A stretch of 64,000 bases of DNA from JAXLWB01 sp046328715 (GCA_046328715.1 JAXLWB010000002.1:186001-250000), one strand, 5' to 3'; numbered from the stretch's first letter, positions 8,464 to 17,674 are shown. The notes: generated by a model not told the origin, from the letters alone. Program-made: numbers and translations.

Positions 8464-9168
8464 CTACACCTTCAAAATATACCCCATCCCACGCTCCGTA
8501 ATCAGATATTGCGGGACCGACGGATTCTCTTCTAACTGTTGGCGAATGTGGCGAATGTGAACATCCAGGGTACGGGTGTCGCCAATATACTCGGTGCCCC
8601 AAACTTCGCGCATGATCTCACTGCGGGTCACAATCTGATTACGCTTTTCGAGCAGGTAGACAAGCAACTTTGTCTCCATCGGTCGCAGTGCTCGTTCACC
8701 GTTTGGATGCATCAAACAATCGTTGACCGTATCGAGCACAAAAGAACCAAATGGGATGAGATGCGAGGTTGTCGGGCGCAGGGAGCGCTGGAATAGTTCA
8801 ACCGCCTGTTTTACATCCATCGGCAGTTTTAAGAAACCATCAAAATGGTGGGTAGGAATTGTGCGTTCCTTGCCGACTTCGATGAGCCGCGCCAGTGGCT
8901 GACGTTTGCGAACCATCGCCGCAAATTTCTTACGATCCCCGTTGTTTTCCCCTGTTTCGAGTAGCATCACATGCAGTAAACCAGCCCGTACGATACGGAG
9001 TGCTTCGCGTTGGCTAGAGACGGCAGTAAATTGAAGTTGAGGGTGAGGTGTGTTTCCTTTTTTGGGAAAGATCGCATGAGCCTGTGTTTGCAGCATTTGA
9101 CTGACATCATTGGCTACATCTTCTGACTGTCCAACAAAGAGAAATTGGAGCAGCTTGTGATTGCTCAT
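8464..9168 (-). CDS. Atypical response regulator, OmpR/PhoB-type DNA-binding domain
   Basis: 234 aa. Residues about 135-234 are a winged-helix effector domain (LRPMETKLLVYLLEKRNQIV, TLDVHIRHIRQQLE, YLITERGMGYILK). The N-terminal 120 residues fit a receiver fold but lack its phosphorylation chemistry: the acidic pocket at strand 1 reads FLFVGQSED and the phospho-acceptor position reads VMLLETGE with Glu in place of Asp. The switch lysine region (GFLKLP) remains. It is an orphan with no kinase beside it, so it probably works without phosphorylation. The DNA target is unknown. Confidence 0.85.
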   Translation of the reverse strand: MSNHKLLQFLFVGQSEDVANDVSQMLQTQAHAIFPKKGNTPHPQLQFTAVSSQREALRIVRAGLLHVMLLETGENNGDRKKFAAMVRKRQPLARLIEVGKERTIPTHHFDGFLKLPMDVKQAVELFQRSLRPTTSHLIPFGSFVLDTVNDCLMHPNGERALRPMETKLLVYLLEKRNQIVTRSEIMREVWGTEYIGDTRTLDVHIRHIRQQLEENPSVPQYLITERGMGYILKV

Positions 9169-9338
9169 GGATTTGTCCTACTTGAGAGAGTGCTTTGGGT
9201 TGATTGCTTTTCCCAGCCAACGTTTAGGAGCAATCACAATTCTGGTCGGCATCAAGGGCAGAGAAGAAGCAACTTTGAATTCGGTTGAGAGGATTGTATT
9301 TTAATTGAGGAGGGCTTGCGGCACAACATGTAAGGGTA

Positions 9339-9367
9339 GCGAGTGGCGAGTAATATTCGCCACTCGC
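9339..9367. repeat. Palindrome downstream of pepF
   Basis: Perfect 11-bp arms, GCGAGTGGCGA at 9339-9349 and its complement at 9357-9367, 7-base loop, ending 12 bases after the pepF stop (minus strand). It probably serves as an RNA 3'-end hairpin; word-repeat type. Confidence 0.6.
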
Positions 9368-9378
9368 CACTCGCATTC

Positions 9379-11163
9379 TTAAAGCTTAATTGCTTCCAAT
9401 TCGTCGATCATGTCACGGATGACATCGAAGCCCCCTTGCCAGAAGGCAGGATCGGTCATGTCGATGCCAGCTTCGCTCAGGATGTGTTCAGGTCGGGCAG
9501 CACCGCCATAGGCGAGCAGTTTGAGATAACCGGGCTTAAAGGCATCGCCTTCGGTTTGATAGCGGCGGTAGAGCGCCAAGACTAGCAACTGTCCAAAACT
9601 ATAGGCATAGCAGTAGAAGGGTGTGTAGAAGATGTGCGGAATCGAAATCCACTCGTATTTGAATTCAGGTGCGAGTTCCAGCGCATCACCAAACTGTTCC
9701 TTGAGATTGGCCATGTAGAGCTCACAGAGTTCATCTGGCGACTTGTTCTCCAGGATCGCCTTATGGGCATCACGCTCAAAGATGACAAAGAACGCCTGGC
9801 GCATTACCGTAGCGTACATATCGTCCACGGCCGCTGCCAGAATCTCGCGGCGTACCAGCGGATCCTTTTCTTCTTTTAAGAGTTGATCGGTCAACAACTG
9901 TTCAGCAAAGACCGACGCAGTTTCTGCCAGCGGCAAGACTGGATGTTGGGTGAGCACGGAATGGTTCTCAGCCATCATGCTATGGATGGCGTGACCGAGT
10001 TCGTGGGCCAGCGTTGCTACATCGCGCACCTTACCGGTGAAGTTCATCAGCACCCAGGGGGTGAACGACGGCAGAACCGTGGCACAAAAGGCCCCGCCCC
10101 GTTTGCCCTTACGAACTTCGCTATCAATGTGATTTTGCTCAAACACGCGTCGTGCATGGCGCTCCACAATCGGATCAAAACGCTTAAAGGTTTCGAGTAC
10201 CAGATCGACAGATTCGCTGTAATCATACAGACGATCGGACTTTGTGAGAGGCGCGTAGATATCGTAGCGGCGCAACTTCTCCATGCCAAGCCAGCCAGCT
10301 TTCAGCGTAAAATAGCGTTGAAAGAGACCCACATTCTTACGCGTTACATCCAGCAACGCATCGACCGCTGCGTCAGGAATATCATTAGCGATGTTGCGCA
10401 CGGCGATCGGCGAAGCGTAGCCACGCATGGTCACCTGCTCGTTATACCAGTCGCGCACCCGATTCGAGTAAATTTGTGCCAGGATCTTGGCTTCTTTCTC
10501 GTAGACTCGGTAGAGTTCCTGGTAGGCAGCCGCGCGCAATTCAGGGTTAATGCCCTGGACATACGAGGTCAGCGCATCGCGTGTGAGCGTCTTCTTTTCG
10601 CCATCGACATCCAATGTGAACTCGAGACGGTTGGTCAACATTGAATAGAGCGTAATAATGGCGCTGATACCATTACTATCTTTGGTATTGATGATCTGTT
10701 CAGATTTTTCTTCCAGCGTAAACGGTTTGGTGCGGCGTAGATCTTCCAGATGGTGACGATAATCGGGAAACTTTTCAGCGTTGGGCAAAAGGGCAGCTGC
10801 CTCGTCATCATCGAGTGACTTCCACCAGATGTCAAAGAACAACATCCGATTTTGAACTTCGGTCAGCGTCTGCTGCATCCGATTTTGATAGTTGAGAGCT
10901 GCGTTCGATTGGGTATCTTGTGAAAACCAAAGGCTACCATAGGCCCCTAGTTTATAGGCTTGTTCGGTAATCTCTTCGTATTGCTGCACAAGTTCGACAA
11001 GTGCTTGCGGCTCCATTTCCGGATTCAAGTCCTCGCGGCGTGCCACAAACTTCTGCACATTGCATTCCAATGCAGAAAGTCGATCAGAAATCACACCTTC
11101 TGTCGCTTCGGGTAACATCTCCGAGAGATTCCAGCCAGTAGATTGATATGTTTTGTTGGTCAT
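9379..11163 (-). CDS. pepF: Oligoendopeptidase F (M3 family zinc peptidase)
   Basis: 594 aa, typical PepF length. These cytoplasmic metallopeptidases cut peptides of roughly 7-17 residues. The zinc motif is LAHELGHAIHSMM, followed downstream by the third ligand region PLAETASVFAEQLL. The N-terminal helical domain (residues about 1-200) and the central M3 part (YDIYAPLTKSDRLYDYSE) are in order. The frame is open to 11547, but similarity begins at the Met encoded at 11161-11163 (MTNKTYQSTGWNLSEMLPEA). No signal peptide. It stands alone and is flanked by a palindrome at its 3' end. Confidence 0.95.
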   Translation of the reverse strand: MTNKTYQSTGWNLSEMLPEATEGVISDRLSALECNVQKFVARREDLNPEMEPQALVELVQQYEEITEQAYKLGAYGSLWFSQDTQSNAALNYQNRMQQTLTEVQNRMLFFDIWWKSLDDDEAAALLPNAEKFPDYRHHLEDLRRTKPFTLEEKSEQIINTKDSNGISAIITLYSMLTNRLEFTLDVDGEKKTLTRDALTSYVQGINPELRAAAYQELYRVYEKEAKILAQIYSNRVRDWYNEQVTMRGYASPIAVRNIANDIPDAAVDALLDVTRKNVGLFQRYFTLKAGWLGMEKLRRYDIYAPLTKSDRLYDYSESVDLVLETFKRFDPIVERHARRVFEQNHIDSEVRKGKRGGAFCATVLPSFTPWVLMNFTGKVRDVATLAHELGHAIHSMMAENHSVLTQHPVLPLAETASVFAEQLLTDQLLKEEKDPLVRREILAAAVDDMYATVMRQAFFVIFERDAHKAILENKSPDELCELYMANLKEQFGDALELAPEFKYEWISIPHIFYTPFYCYAYSFGQLLVLALYRRYQTEGDAFKPGYLKLLAYGGAARPEHILSEAGIDMTDPAFWQGGFDVIRDMIDELEAIKL

Positions 11164-11359
11164 AATTCGGGATCCAAATTGTGAACTTTTGAAATTCGCC
11201 GTTCCGGTTATCTTTGTCTTAGCTACTTGACCACAATAGGAAGAGGAAAATCTCAAAATAAACTGTACGCCTTTGATAATAGATTTGCTTCGATCACTAA
11301 AAAACAGGTCTAATCGGTACAAACAGCGTAGTAAAACTACTGTCCTATGCTGTCTGTAT

Positions 11360-12214
11360 TTAAGTGCGCTGGTGGAGCGGCAATGCCAGACGGCTGCGTG
11401 CGATTGAGCAGTCCAGATCGGGCCGCAGTTGCTCGACCAGAGCCAGCGTCTCATCCACCAATTGATAAAAGCTTGTCGCTGCGCGTTCTGGTGAATCCGT
11501 CCAAAGTCGGCGCAGTCGAGCAGCAGCATCGACAGGAGCAATCGCAAGTGTCGCAGCCACCTGCTCGCAGCTTTTGATCTTGCCGGGCGGTATAGTGCTA
11601 TTCAAACCACACCAGACGTTGAGCATCCGGCGGATTGCGCCTAAGAGTATCTCGTAGACGAAGGCGTAATCGTGGCGCTTCACACCCATCTCCAGCAATA
11701 CAGCCTTTGGCGGGAAACGCAGATTGGATCGAATGAGTTCGGTCGTGTAGAGCGTAGGCAATCGTGCCAGTTGCTCCTGCCACGGAACGATTGTTTCCGC
11801 TCCCCACAGTATCTTCCCCTGAACAATACCGCTCATGATGATGTGTGTCGTCTCATCGTCCACGGTTGGCTTGACCAGGAAGTCAGAAACTCGCCGACCA
11901 ATGTCGGCAGTGGCTTGATGTGCGAAATCAACTTTCACGCCATCGATAAAATGGTAACAGGCCATGCCTTCGTTCGGGTCGAAGCTGTAGATGTCACCGC
12001 CACTTGCAATCGCTTCCTGTTTGAGGCGCTCAAATTCTTCTAGAGAGGGCAAGCTTCGGTAATAGAGCATCAAATCGATGTCTGACACCTCATCAGTCAA
12101 CCCCTTGGCGACCGAACCAGTCAGCAAGATTGCATCCAGGTTGGGCAATGTCTGATAGGTTTGGCTCACACGGACGGCAAGTTCTACCAACTCATGGTGT
12201 AGCGTAGCGTTCAT
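11360..12214 (-). CDS. Nucleotidyltransferase-domain protein
   Basis: 284 aa. Near residue 30 it has ILLTGSVAKGLTDEVSDIDL, the GS-x-x-x-G-x-x-x-(D)-x-D signature of the nucleotidyltransferase superfamily (aminoglycoside adenylyltransferase or MNT type). The second strand with a further Asp may be VKVDFAHQ. The remainder is helical (FVYEILLGAIRRMLNVWCGL), consistent with a substrate-binding helical domain. Its start overlaps the stop of the upstream HTH gene by 4 bases, so the regulator and enzyme form an operon. The substrate cannot be predicted; an antibiotic-modifying or nucleotide-transfer role would be guesswork. Confidence 0.8.
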   Translation of the reverse strand: MNATLHHELVELAVRVSQTYQTLPNLDAILLTGSVAKGLTDEVSDIDLMLYYRSLPSLEEFERLKQEAIASGGDIYSFDPNEGMACYHFIDGVKVDFAHQATADIGRRVSDFLVKPTVDDETTHIIMSGIVQGKILWGAETIVPWQEQLARLPTLYTTELIRSNLRFPPKAVLLEMGVKRHDYAFVYEILLGAIRRMLNVWCGLNSTIPPGKIKSCEQVAATLAIAPVDAAARLRRLWTDSPERAATSFYQLVDETLALVEQLRPDLDCSIARSRLALPLHQRT

Positions 12215-12804
12215 TTTTCTCCACCATCTTCAACATCACGATAGAAGGCCACGGTCAATCCAAAGAGCGTTGCATCACTGTCAGCGTTGATCTGGTTGAG
12301 GCGATCACACTCCTTGACCAGTTCATTCAGGCGTGCATGGAAGTCGCGCAACTGCTCTTGGGTCAACAAAACTTCCTTTTTGGTCAGAAAGGGATCGAGC
12401 GGAGCTTGATTATCGGGGGGCGGAGAGAAGACACGAAAGGCGCGCTGTAATTCTAACTTGGTCTCATCCAACAACCCAGCAAAAAGCGCCGCTGACTCTT
12501 CTGGGCTAATGGCGTCGCCCATCGTCATTGGGTTGCGAAGGCGAAAGACGCGCGCCGTCACTTGGTAATGCTTTTCAATAATGCCAGAGACCACCTGGGT
12601 GGAGACAACCTGGATCAAGTTATGCCGCTCTAGCTGATTGACATGATAGTAGAGTTGAGACGCTGGGCTTCCAAGTTGTTCAGCCAACTCCTTTACGGTT
12701 TTGGGTTTTTGCAGCTCGCCAAGAATCGCCAGCCGCCGCTCATCGGCCATGACTCTGATGGTTTCTACGTCGCTAATGGTCTTAAATGGCTCAATCGCTG
12801 CCAT
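12211..12804 (-). CDS. ArsR-like winged-helix transcriptional regulator
   Basis: 197 aa. The N-terminal winged helix is clear (MADERRLAILGELQKPKTVK, then ELAEQLGSPASQLYYHVNQL and ERHNLIQVV). The C-terminal 110 residues are helical without cysteine clusters, so this is not a classical metal sensor. First gene of a two-gene unit with the nucleotidyltransferase (4-base overlap). A 44-bp perfect AT-rich palindrome lies 54 bases upstream of its start and is the obvious candidate operator for self-regulation. Confidence 0.85.
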   Translation of the reverse strand: MAAIEPFKTISDVETIRVMADERRLAILGELQKPKTVKELAEQLGSPASQLYYHVNQLERHNLIQVVSTQVVSGIIEKHYQVTARVFRLRNPMTMGDAISPEESAALFAGLLDETKLELQRAFRVFSPPPDNQAPLDPFLTKKEVLLTQEQLRDFHARLNELVKECDRLNQINADSDATLFGLTVAFYRDVEDGGEK

Positions 12805-12857
12805 AGGTCAGATTTCAATACCGATCTACAAAAAGCAAACACGAGTATCAACGCAAA

Positions 12858-12901
12858 AATCTCTTTTATCGTTAAAATTAATTTTAACGATAAAAGAGAT
12901 T
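12858..12901. promoter_or_regulatory. 44-bp perfect palindrome, probable operator
   Basis: Two uninterrupted 22-base arms centred between 12879 and 12880 (centre AAAATTAATTTT, outer part TCTCTTTTATCG). There is no loop, so it is better suited to binding a protein dimer or dimer pair than to a simple terminator. It lies directly upstream of the ArsR-like regulator gene. Confidence 0.75.
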
Positions 12902-13003
12902 ATAATCAAGATCGATGGGTTGTCAATAGGGAATTTTTGGGGAGATTGCGAATTGAGATTGCGGATTTATGGTTTTTCTGCTAGGCCATCCGCCATCCGC
13001 CGT

Positions 13004-13975
13004 TTACTTTTGTTCTTCGCTGCGGTCAGTGGCCAGGGGCGGAGTAGGTGAGAGTGCACTGATTTCGGCACGCCACTCTGGCGTCATGTTGATGTCAAGC
13101 GCGCCTAACGAGCCCTCCAATTGTTCCACGCTGCGTGCGCCAATAATCGGCGCGGTGATGGCTGGATGGCTCATGACCCAGGCAACTGCGACCGAAACTG
13201 GACTGACACCCCGTTCCTTGCAGTAGGCAACATAGCGCTCGGCGACATCTAAATAAGCCTCATCACCGTAACGGATGCCGTACATCTTGTTATCGACCAG
13301 CCGGCCCATGTCGGGTTTCGTCTGGCGGCTGTACTTACCAGTGAGCAAACCGGCACCGAGTGGGTTGTAGGGAATCACGCCAATTTGTTCGGATTCGGCC
13401 ATCGGCAACAGTTCCACCTCGGCCTGACGTTTGACCAGGTTGTACATGGGCTGGATGCATTCGAAGCGCGCCTGGTGCTTGCGTTCGGCAATGCCCTGCG
13501 CCTTCGTCACCTGCCAGGCAGACCAGTTACTGACAGCGGGATAGACGATTTTCCCCTGTTTGACAAGGTCGTCCATCGTGGCAATCGTCTCTTCCATGGG
13601 CGTCTGGCGGTCAAACATGTGGCAGAAGTAAACATCGATGCGGTCGGTTCCCAACCGCTTCAACGAGGCCTCAACCTGACGGGTGATGTGATAGCGCGAA
13701 AGACCACCGTCGTTGACCCCTTGTCCAACTCGACCGTAGACCTTGGTGGTGATGACAAGTTGGTCGCGTTCACCCTTGATCAACTTGCCCAGAATCTCTT
13801 CCGAACGACCGCCGACATAGGTGTTGGCGCAGTCGAAAAAGTTGATTCCAGCATCACGGCAGCGCTTATAGATCGCCGCCGAAATCGATTCATCCGCCTC
13901 GTTACCAAAGGTCATCGTGCCAAAACAAAGGGGCGAAACCTTGACGCCCGTGCGCCCGAGTAGTTTGTATTGCAT
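13004..13975 (-). CDS. Aldo/keto reductase
   Basis: 323 aa NADPH-dependent oxidoreductase of the AKR superfamily (TIM barrel, cytoplasmic). The catalytic tetrad is present: Asp and Tyr in FFDCANTYVGGRSEE, Lys in LVITTKVYG, His in DVYFCHMFD. The cofactor-binding C-terminus contains ITAPIIGARSVEQL. AGGAG stands 7 bases before the ATG. The downstream 30 bases lead to the DinB-like gene upstream on the same strand, so the two may be co-transcribed. Substrate unknown. Confidence 0.93.
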   Translation of the reverse strand: MQYKLLGRTGVKVSPLCFGTMTFGNEADESISAAIYKRCRDAGINFFDCANTYVGGRSEEILGKLIKGERDQLVITTKVYGRVGQGVNDGGLSRYHITRQVEASLKRLGTDRIDVYFCHMFDRQTPMEETIATMDDLVKQGKIVYPAVSNWSAWQVTKAQGIAERKHQARFECIQPMYNLVKRQAEVELLPMAESEQIGVIPYNPLGAGLLTGKYSRQTKPDMGRLVDNKMYGIRYGDEAYLDVAERYVAYCKERGVSPVSVAVAWVMSHPAITAPIIGARSVEQLEGSLGALDINMTPEWRAEISALSPTPPLATDRSEEQK

Positions 13976-14004
13976 GTTCTCTCCTGAGAAAAGAAATGGT
14001 TTGT

Positions 14005-14520
14005 TTACTGCTCAACCAACGCCTGCATCCACGCTAAATGCTCCTGATAGTGAAGAGCGCTGTTCCCATAGACCACATTCATACCAGGAGGACCGTCGCC
14101 CTCCCCAGGTTCATCCGGCAGAAAGTGACGGTAGGGGAGTAAGAGTTCGGCGTCAGTTACTTGTTCTAGTGCCCTCATCAGTTGATGATGAACTTGATGG
14201 AAGTTCGCTGTGACCTCTAGGAGTGGCGCTGCACGCTGTTGTTGATAGATCGAAGCATTGATACGATCTTCGTCTTCTGACAAGTAGGTTGCCTCAGGTA
14301 CCCCTAATCCCTCATGGCGTGGCTTACCTTGCAGAAAGAAGAGCGCCGACCGTTCCCACGCCGTCATGTGGGCAATGTGATCTTTCACGGTCCAGCCCTG
14401 TGCATCGTGAATGGTCGTCATCTGCGCTTCGGAGAGGGCGTTGATGGCTTGGTTGATGGCCTGCCAGTGATTGTTGATTGCTTCAAGCAATTCAGCTTTA
14501 CTGGTGATCGGTTCGGTCAT
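14005..14520 (-). CDS. DinB-like / ClbS-DfsB family four-helix protein
   Basis: 171 aa. The opening KAELLEAINNHWQAINQAIN, the motif GWTVKDHIAHMTAWER near residue 50 and the C-terminal YGNSALHYQEHLAWMQ fit the ClbS/DfsB and DinB-type four-helix-bundle families. The conserved His of the second helix (DHIAHM) and late His residues could bind a metal. Members include a colibactin-resistance protein, but most have no assigned role. The ATG at 14518-14520 is preferred over a TTG seven codons earlier. Confidence 0.75.
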   Translation of the reverse strand: MTEPITSKAELLEAINNHWQAINQAINALSEAQMTTIHDAQGWTVKDHIAHMTAWERSALFFLQGKPRHEGLGVPEATYLSEDEDRINASIYQQQRAAPLLEVTANFHQVHHQLMRALEQVTDAELLLPYRHFLPDEPGEGDGPPGMNVVYGNSALHYQEHLAWMQALVEQ

Positions 14521-14560
14521 GAGATTGTTTTTCGTGAGCAAGTCGACAGATCGGGAAATC

Positions 14561-14584
14561 GTTTAGTGAGCACGCCCCGTGCGG
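14561..14584 (+). repeat. REP-like element 1
   Basis: Head GTTTAGTGA followed by the hairpin GCACG-CCC-CGTGC. First of sixteen related copies in the restriction island. Confidence 0.8.
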
Positions 14585-14722
14585 CTCGAACGGACAAGAA
14601 TGAGCGATCGCCCTAACTTTTAAGACATCTTTGCGGGCAAAGTGGCCACATTGTAGCGCACGATAGCAAAGTTGGCAATTGCACGGCAATTTTTCAGATT
14701 TACAGAAAACTAATTGTTCCCG

Positions 14723-14731
14723 TGATATAAT
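14723..14731 (+). promoter_or_regulatory. Extended -10 promoter element before hsdR
   Basis: TGATATAAT, a perfect extended -10 (TGnTATAAT), 147 bases before hsdR. No good -35 at normal spacing, which fits an extended -10 promoter. Confidence 0.4.
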
Positions 14732-14797
14732 GTGCGAATCGATATCTCAAAAGAGACTAGAGCAGCACTAAGCAGACACTCATCGTGATGAGTCGAA

Positions 14798-14818
14798 CCG
14801 CAGGCGTGCTTACTCAAC
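14798..14818 (-). repeat. REP-like element 2 (degenerate)
   Basis: Minus-orientation copy ending in TACTCAAC with a damaged hairpin core (GCAGGCGTGC). Faces element 1. Confidence 0.65.
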
Positions 14819-14877
14819 AAATTGTGACCGCTTATTGGGTGTAGTCGCTCAATTACCAACCTTACCTAGCGTATTCC

Positions 14878-17565
14878 ATGCCACTGAACGAAGCTGATAC
14901 ACGAGCACAACTGGTTGATCCACAACTAAACAAATCCGAGTGGACTCGTAGTCAGGTAACTCGTGAGCAATATTACCGCACAGATTGGAGTTATACTGCT
15001 GGGCGGGTTATTTTGCGCGGGGATAAGGCGGAACGTGCATCTTCAAAACGGGTTGACTATCTACTGCGTTTTACTGACAGTTTTCCAATTGCTGTTGTAG
15101 AGGCAAAGGAAGAAAGTTTGCCAGCAGTATCAGGTCTTGACCAAGTAAAAAGATATGCTCGTGATCTAGGTCTTGCCTTTGCCTATTCTACAAATGGGCA
15201 TGAGATTCTAGAATGGGACTTCTTCACGAATCTCTCTAGAACCATTAACCTATTTCCTACACCCGCCGAGCTATGGCAAAGATGGTCGCTTAACACCGGG
15301 CTAACAACAGAAGCACGATCCACAAATGAATTGCGCCCGATCTATCGAGTAGATGTTGCCCAGGCGCGCCGACGCAATCCACTGTTGCATCCTTATGCTC
15401 CAATACTTGCGACACGCGGCAAAGAACCCCGTTATTTTCAGGAAGCAGCGGTGCGTGAGGCAATTCTACGCATGATGCGTGGACAGAAACGCATTCTTTT
15501 AACACTGGCAACTGGTACAGGGAAAACTTTTATTGCTTTCCAAATAGCTTGGAAACTAATTCGATCCGGATGGTTACGTCACCAAGGTGAGGAACGGCCT
15601 GGACGAATTCTCTTTCTAGCAGATCGAGTCGTGCTACGCGATCAAGCATATAATGCATTTTCACCTTTTGCCGATGCAAGTAGTGATCCGCGCTTCAATC
15701 TGGATGGCGAACGTCGCCTCAGTCTCAATTTCAATCTATATTTTGCCATTTATCACAATCTGTGGTCAGTAGAAAATAGAAAAAGAGTCTTTGAAAAGTT
15801 CCCACCAAACTTCTTCGACTTGATTATCATTGACGAGGCGCACCGTTCCGGCTTTGGCACATGGAAGGAGATTTTAAATCACTTCACCAGTGCTATCCAT
15901 TTGGGGATGACCGCAACTCCCAAGCAAGATGAAAATATCGACACCTATGCCTACTTCTGCCAGGAGGAACCAGAAAAACCTGTGGACACAGAGGACCCAA
16001 GTAAAGGTGCTTATAAACCGCCCGCCTACCACTATAGCTTGGGGCAAGGAATTGATGATGGCTTTCTTGCGACCTACAAGATCCACCGCATCCGCACCAA
16101 TATTGACAAAAAGGGATTACACATTCAGGAAGAGCTAGAGCGAGGTGCAGAGCTGTTTATACCCGAGGGGGCAAAGGTGCGTGATGATTACGGAACACCT
16201 GAATTTGAGCGAGCGATTCGTTTACCTGATCGCACACAGACACTGGTACAACATCTGACAAAGCTACTGCGCCGATTCGGGCCACTGCAAAAGACAATGG
16301 TCTTTTGTGTTGACATGTCTCATGCGCAAGAGGTTGCACGTCTCCTTAATAATGAATTTGCCGAACTGGGCTTTGGTGATGATTACGCGGTGGCAATTGT
16401 CAGCGAAGAGGGTGAACAAGGACGACGACGGTTACGCCAATTTCAGGATAGCGACCATCAACTTCCAGTAATTGCAACCACGGCAGAGTTGCTTTCTACA
16501 GGTGTGGATGTTCCTTCAACACGCAATATCGTCTTTATGAAGACCCTCGCCTCCCCAATCCTGTTCAAACAGATCATTGGTCGAGGTACTCGTATTGACC
16601 CCGACAGTGACAAGTTGTGGTTTCGCATCATTGATTACACCAACGCCACTCGCCTGCTCGACCCCAAGTGGGATCGTCCACCCAGTGTACCATCCCCCGT
16701 GCTCGATGAAAGCCAAATGCAGTCCTTACTGCGTGGAACAGTACGATTGGCTGAGAGTGGCGACCGCTTGGTTGGCGCAACCATTGCTGTGATTGCAGGA
16801 CCTAACGATCAACGGGGACCGATCCTCAGCGACGAAGATGGAAACTATTTTTTCGATAAACTGCCGCCTGGCACGCTGATCGTGATCGCCAGTGGTCCTG
16901 GGTTGGCTCGCCGCGAGCTAAAGGTCGAAGTTGAAATCAATAGCGAAACGATATTTGATATCGAGCTGAAACCCGCCAATGAAAACCAAGCTGGCAAGAT
17001 TACGATGAAAGGGCTTGATGTCATAATTGAAGAAGAAGCAACCTTTGTTGTCAGTGGCGTGGATGAGCCGATGACGCTGGATCGTTACATCGACTACACT
17101 CGCAGCAAAGTAGTAGCCTTTGTACCGGATTGGAACAAGTTGAGTGTCATTTGGCAGGATGTTGAGAAACGAAGAGTCTTTCTAGAACAATTGGAAGCAG
17201 CGAGCATTCATGTCGATGTGTTAGTACAAATATTGGAGCAGAATGATGTAGATCAATTCGATCTGCTAGCAAACTTAGCTTATGGTCGCCCACTACAGAC
17301 ACGCCGCGCCCGGGCAACGGCTTTTCGCAATCGCGAAGAGAGTTGGCTAAGTACCCAAACGGCTGAGGCCCGCGAGGTCGTATTGGCACTGATCGATAAA
17401 TATGAACATGGCGGACTTAAGGAAATGACGGACCCAACGATCTTTCGTGTCAGCCCTTTTCGCGAGATGGGTGAAGTGCGCGGAGTATTGCGCCGTTTCG
17501 GCGGTGACGCATCTCGTCTAACCGCAACAATCGTAGAATTACAGCGAAGATTATATGCAGTATAG
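14878..17565 (+). CDS. hsdR: Type I restriction enzyme R subunit with an inserted CarboxypepD_reg-like domain
   Basis: 895 aa motor and nuclease subunit, EcoEI-like. The N-terminal nuclease has RVDYLLRFTDSFPIAVVEAK (D...E-x-K). Then come the SF2 helicase motifs LATGTGKTFIAFQ (Walker A), IIDEAHRSG (DEAH), LGMTATPKQ and the helicase C-terminal part ILFKQIIGRGTRID. Residues about 618-700 form an unexpected beta-rich block (GTVRLAESGDRLVGATI, DEDGNYFFDKLPPGTLIVIA) that looks like a carboxypeptidase-regulatory-like domain. The last 150 residues resemble the EcoEI R C-terminal domain. It is separated from hsdM by a RAYT and an XRE regulator. With HsdM and HsdS it should cut unmodified DNA after translocation. 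Confidence 0.93.
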   Translation: MPLNEADTRAQLVDPQLNKSEWTRSQVTREQYYRTDWSYTAGRVILRGDKAERASSKRVDYLLRFTDSFPIAVVEAKEESLPAVSGLDQVKRYARDLGLAFAYSTNGHEILEWDFFTNLSRTINLFPTPAELWQRWSLNTGLTTEARSTNELRPIYRVDVAQARRRNPLLHPYAPILATRGKEPRYFQEAAVREAILRMMRGQKRILLTLATGTGKTFIAFQIAWKLIRSGWLRHQGEERPGRILFLADRVVLRDQAYNAFSPFADASSDPRFNLDGERRLSLNFNLYFAIYHNLWSVENRKRVFEKFPPNFFDLIIIDEAHRSGFGTWKEILNHFTSAIHLGMTATPKQDENIDTYAYFCQEEPEKPVDTEDPSKGAYKPPAYHYSLGQGIDDGFLATYKIHRIRTNIDKKGLHIQEELERGAELFIPEGAKVRDDYGTPEFERAIRLPDRTQTLVQHLTKLLRRFGPLQKTMVFCVDMSHAQEVARLLNNEFAELGFGDDYAVAIVSEEGEQGRRRLRQFQDSDHQLPVIATTAELLSTGVDVPSTRNIVFMKTLASPILFKQIIGRGTRIDPDSDKLWFRIIDYTNATRLLDPKWDRPPSVPSPVLDESQMQSLLRGTVRLAESGDRLVGATIAVIAGPNDQRGPILSDEDGNYFFDKLPPGTLIVIASGPGLARRELKVEVEINSETIFDIELKPANENQAGKITMKGLDVIIEEEATFVVSGVDEPMTLDRYIDYTRSKVVAFVPDWNKLSVIWQDVEKRRVFLEQLEAASIHVDVLVQILEQNDVDQFDLLANLAYGRPLQTRRARATAFRNREESWLSTQTAEAREVVLALIDKYEHGGLKEMTDPTIFRVSPFREMGEVRGVLRRFGGDASRLTATIVELQRRLYAV

Positions 17566-17604
17566 AATTGACTTAGGGGGTGCCAATTAAACAAGGCATC
17601 GAAC

Positions 17605-17628
17605 GTTCAGCCAGCACGCCCCGTGCGG
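17605..17628 (+). repeat. REP-like element 3
   Basis: Head GTTCAGCCA then GCACG-CCC-CGTGC-GG, in the gap after hsdR. Confidence 0.8.
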
Positions 17629-17650
17629 TATCTGGCATGGAACCGAGAAA

Positions 17651-17674
17651 GTTGAGTGAGCACGCCACGTGCGG
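17651..17674 (+). repeat. REP-like element 4
   Basis: Head GTTGAGTGA then GCACG-CCA-CGTGC-GG; close to the consensus. Confidence 0.85.

Larger units (their letters stand above)
14542..14877. other. Spacer between the DinB-like gene and hsdR
   Basis: 336 bases. Holds the first two REP copies (14561-14584 and 14798-14818) and the likely hsdR promoter. Nothing else recognised. Confidence 0.6.

Noticed and set aside
9883..10644. 253-codon open frame antisense to pepF
   Set aside because: It is the shadow of the well-supported peptidase gene and shows no family features.
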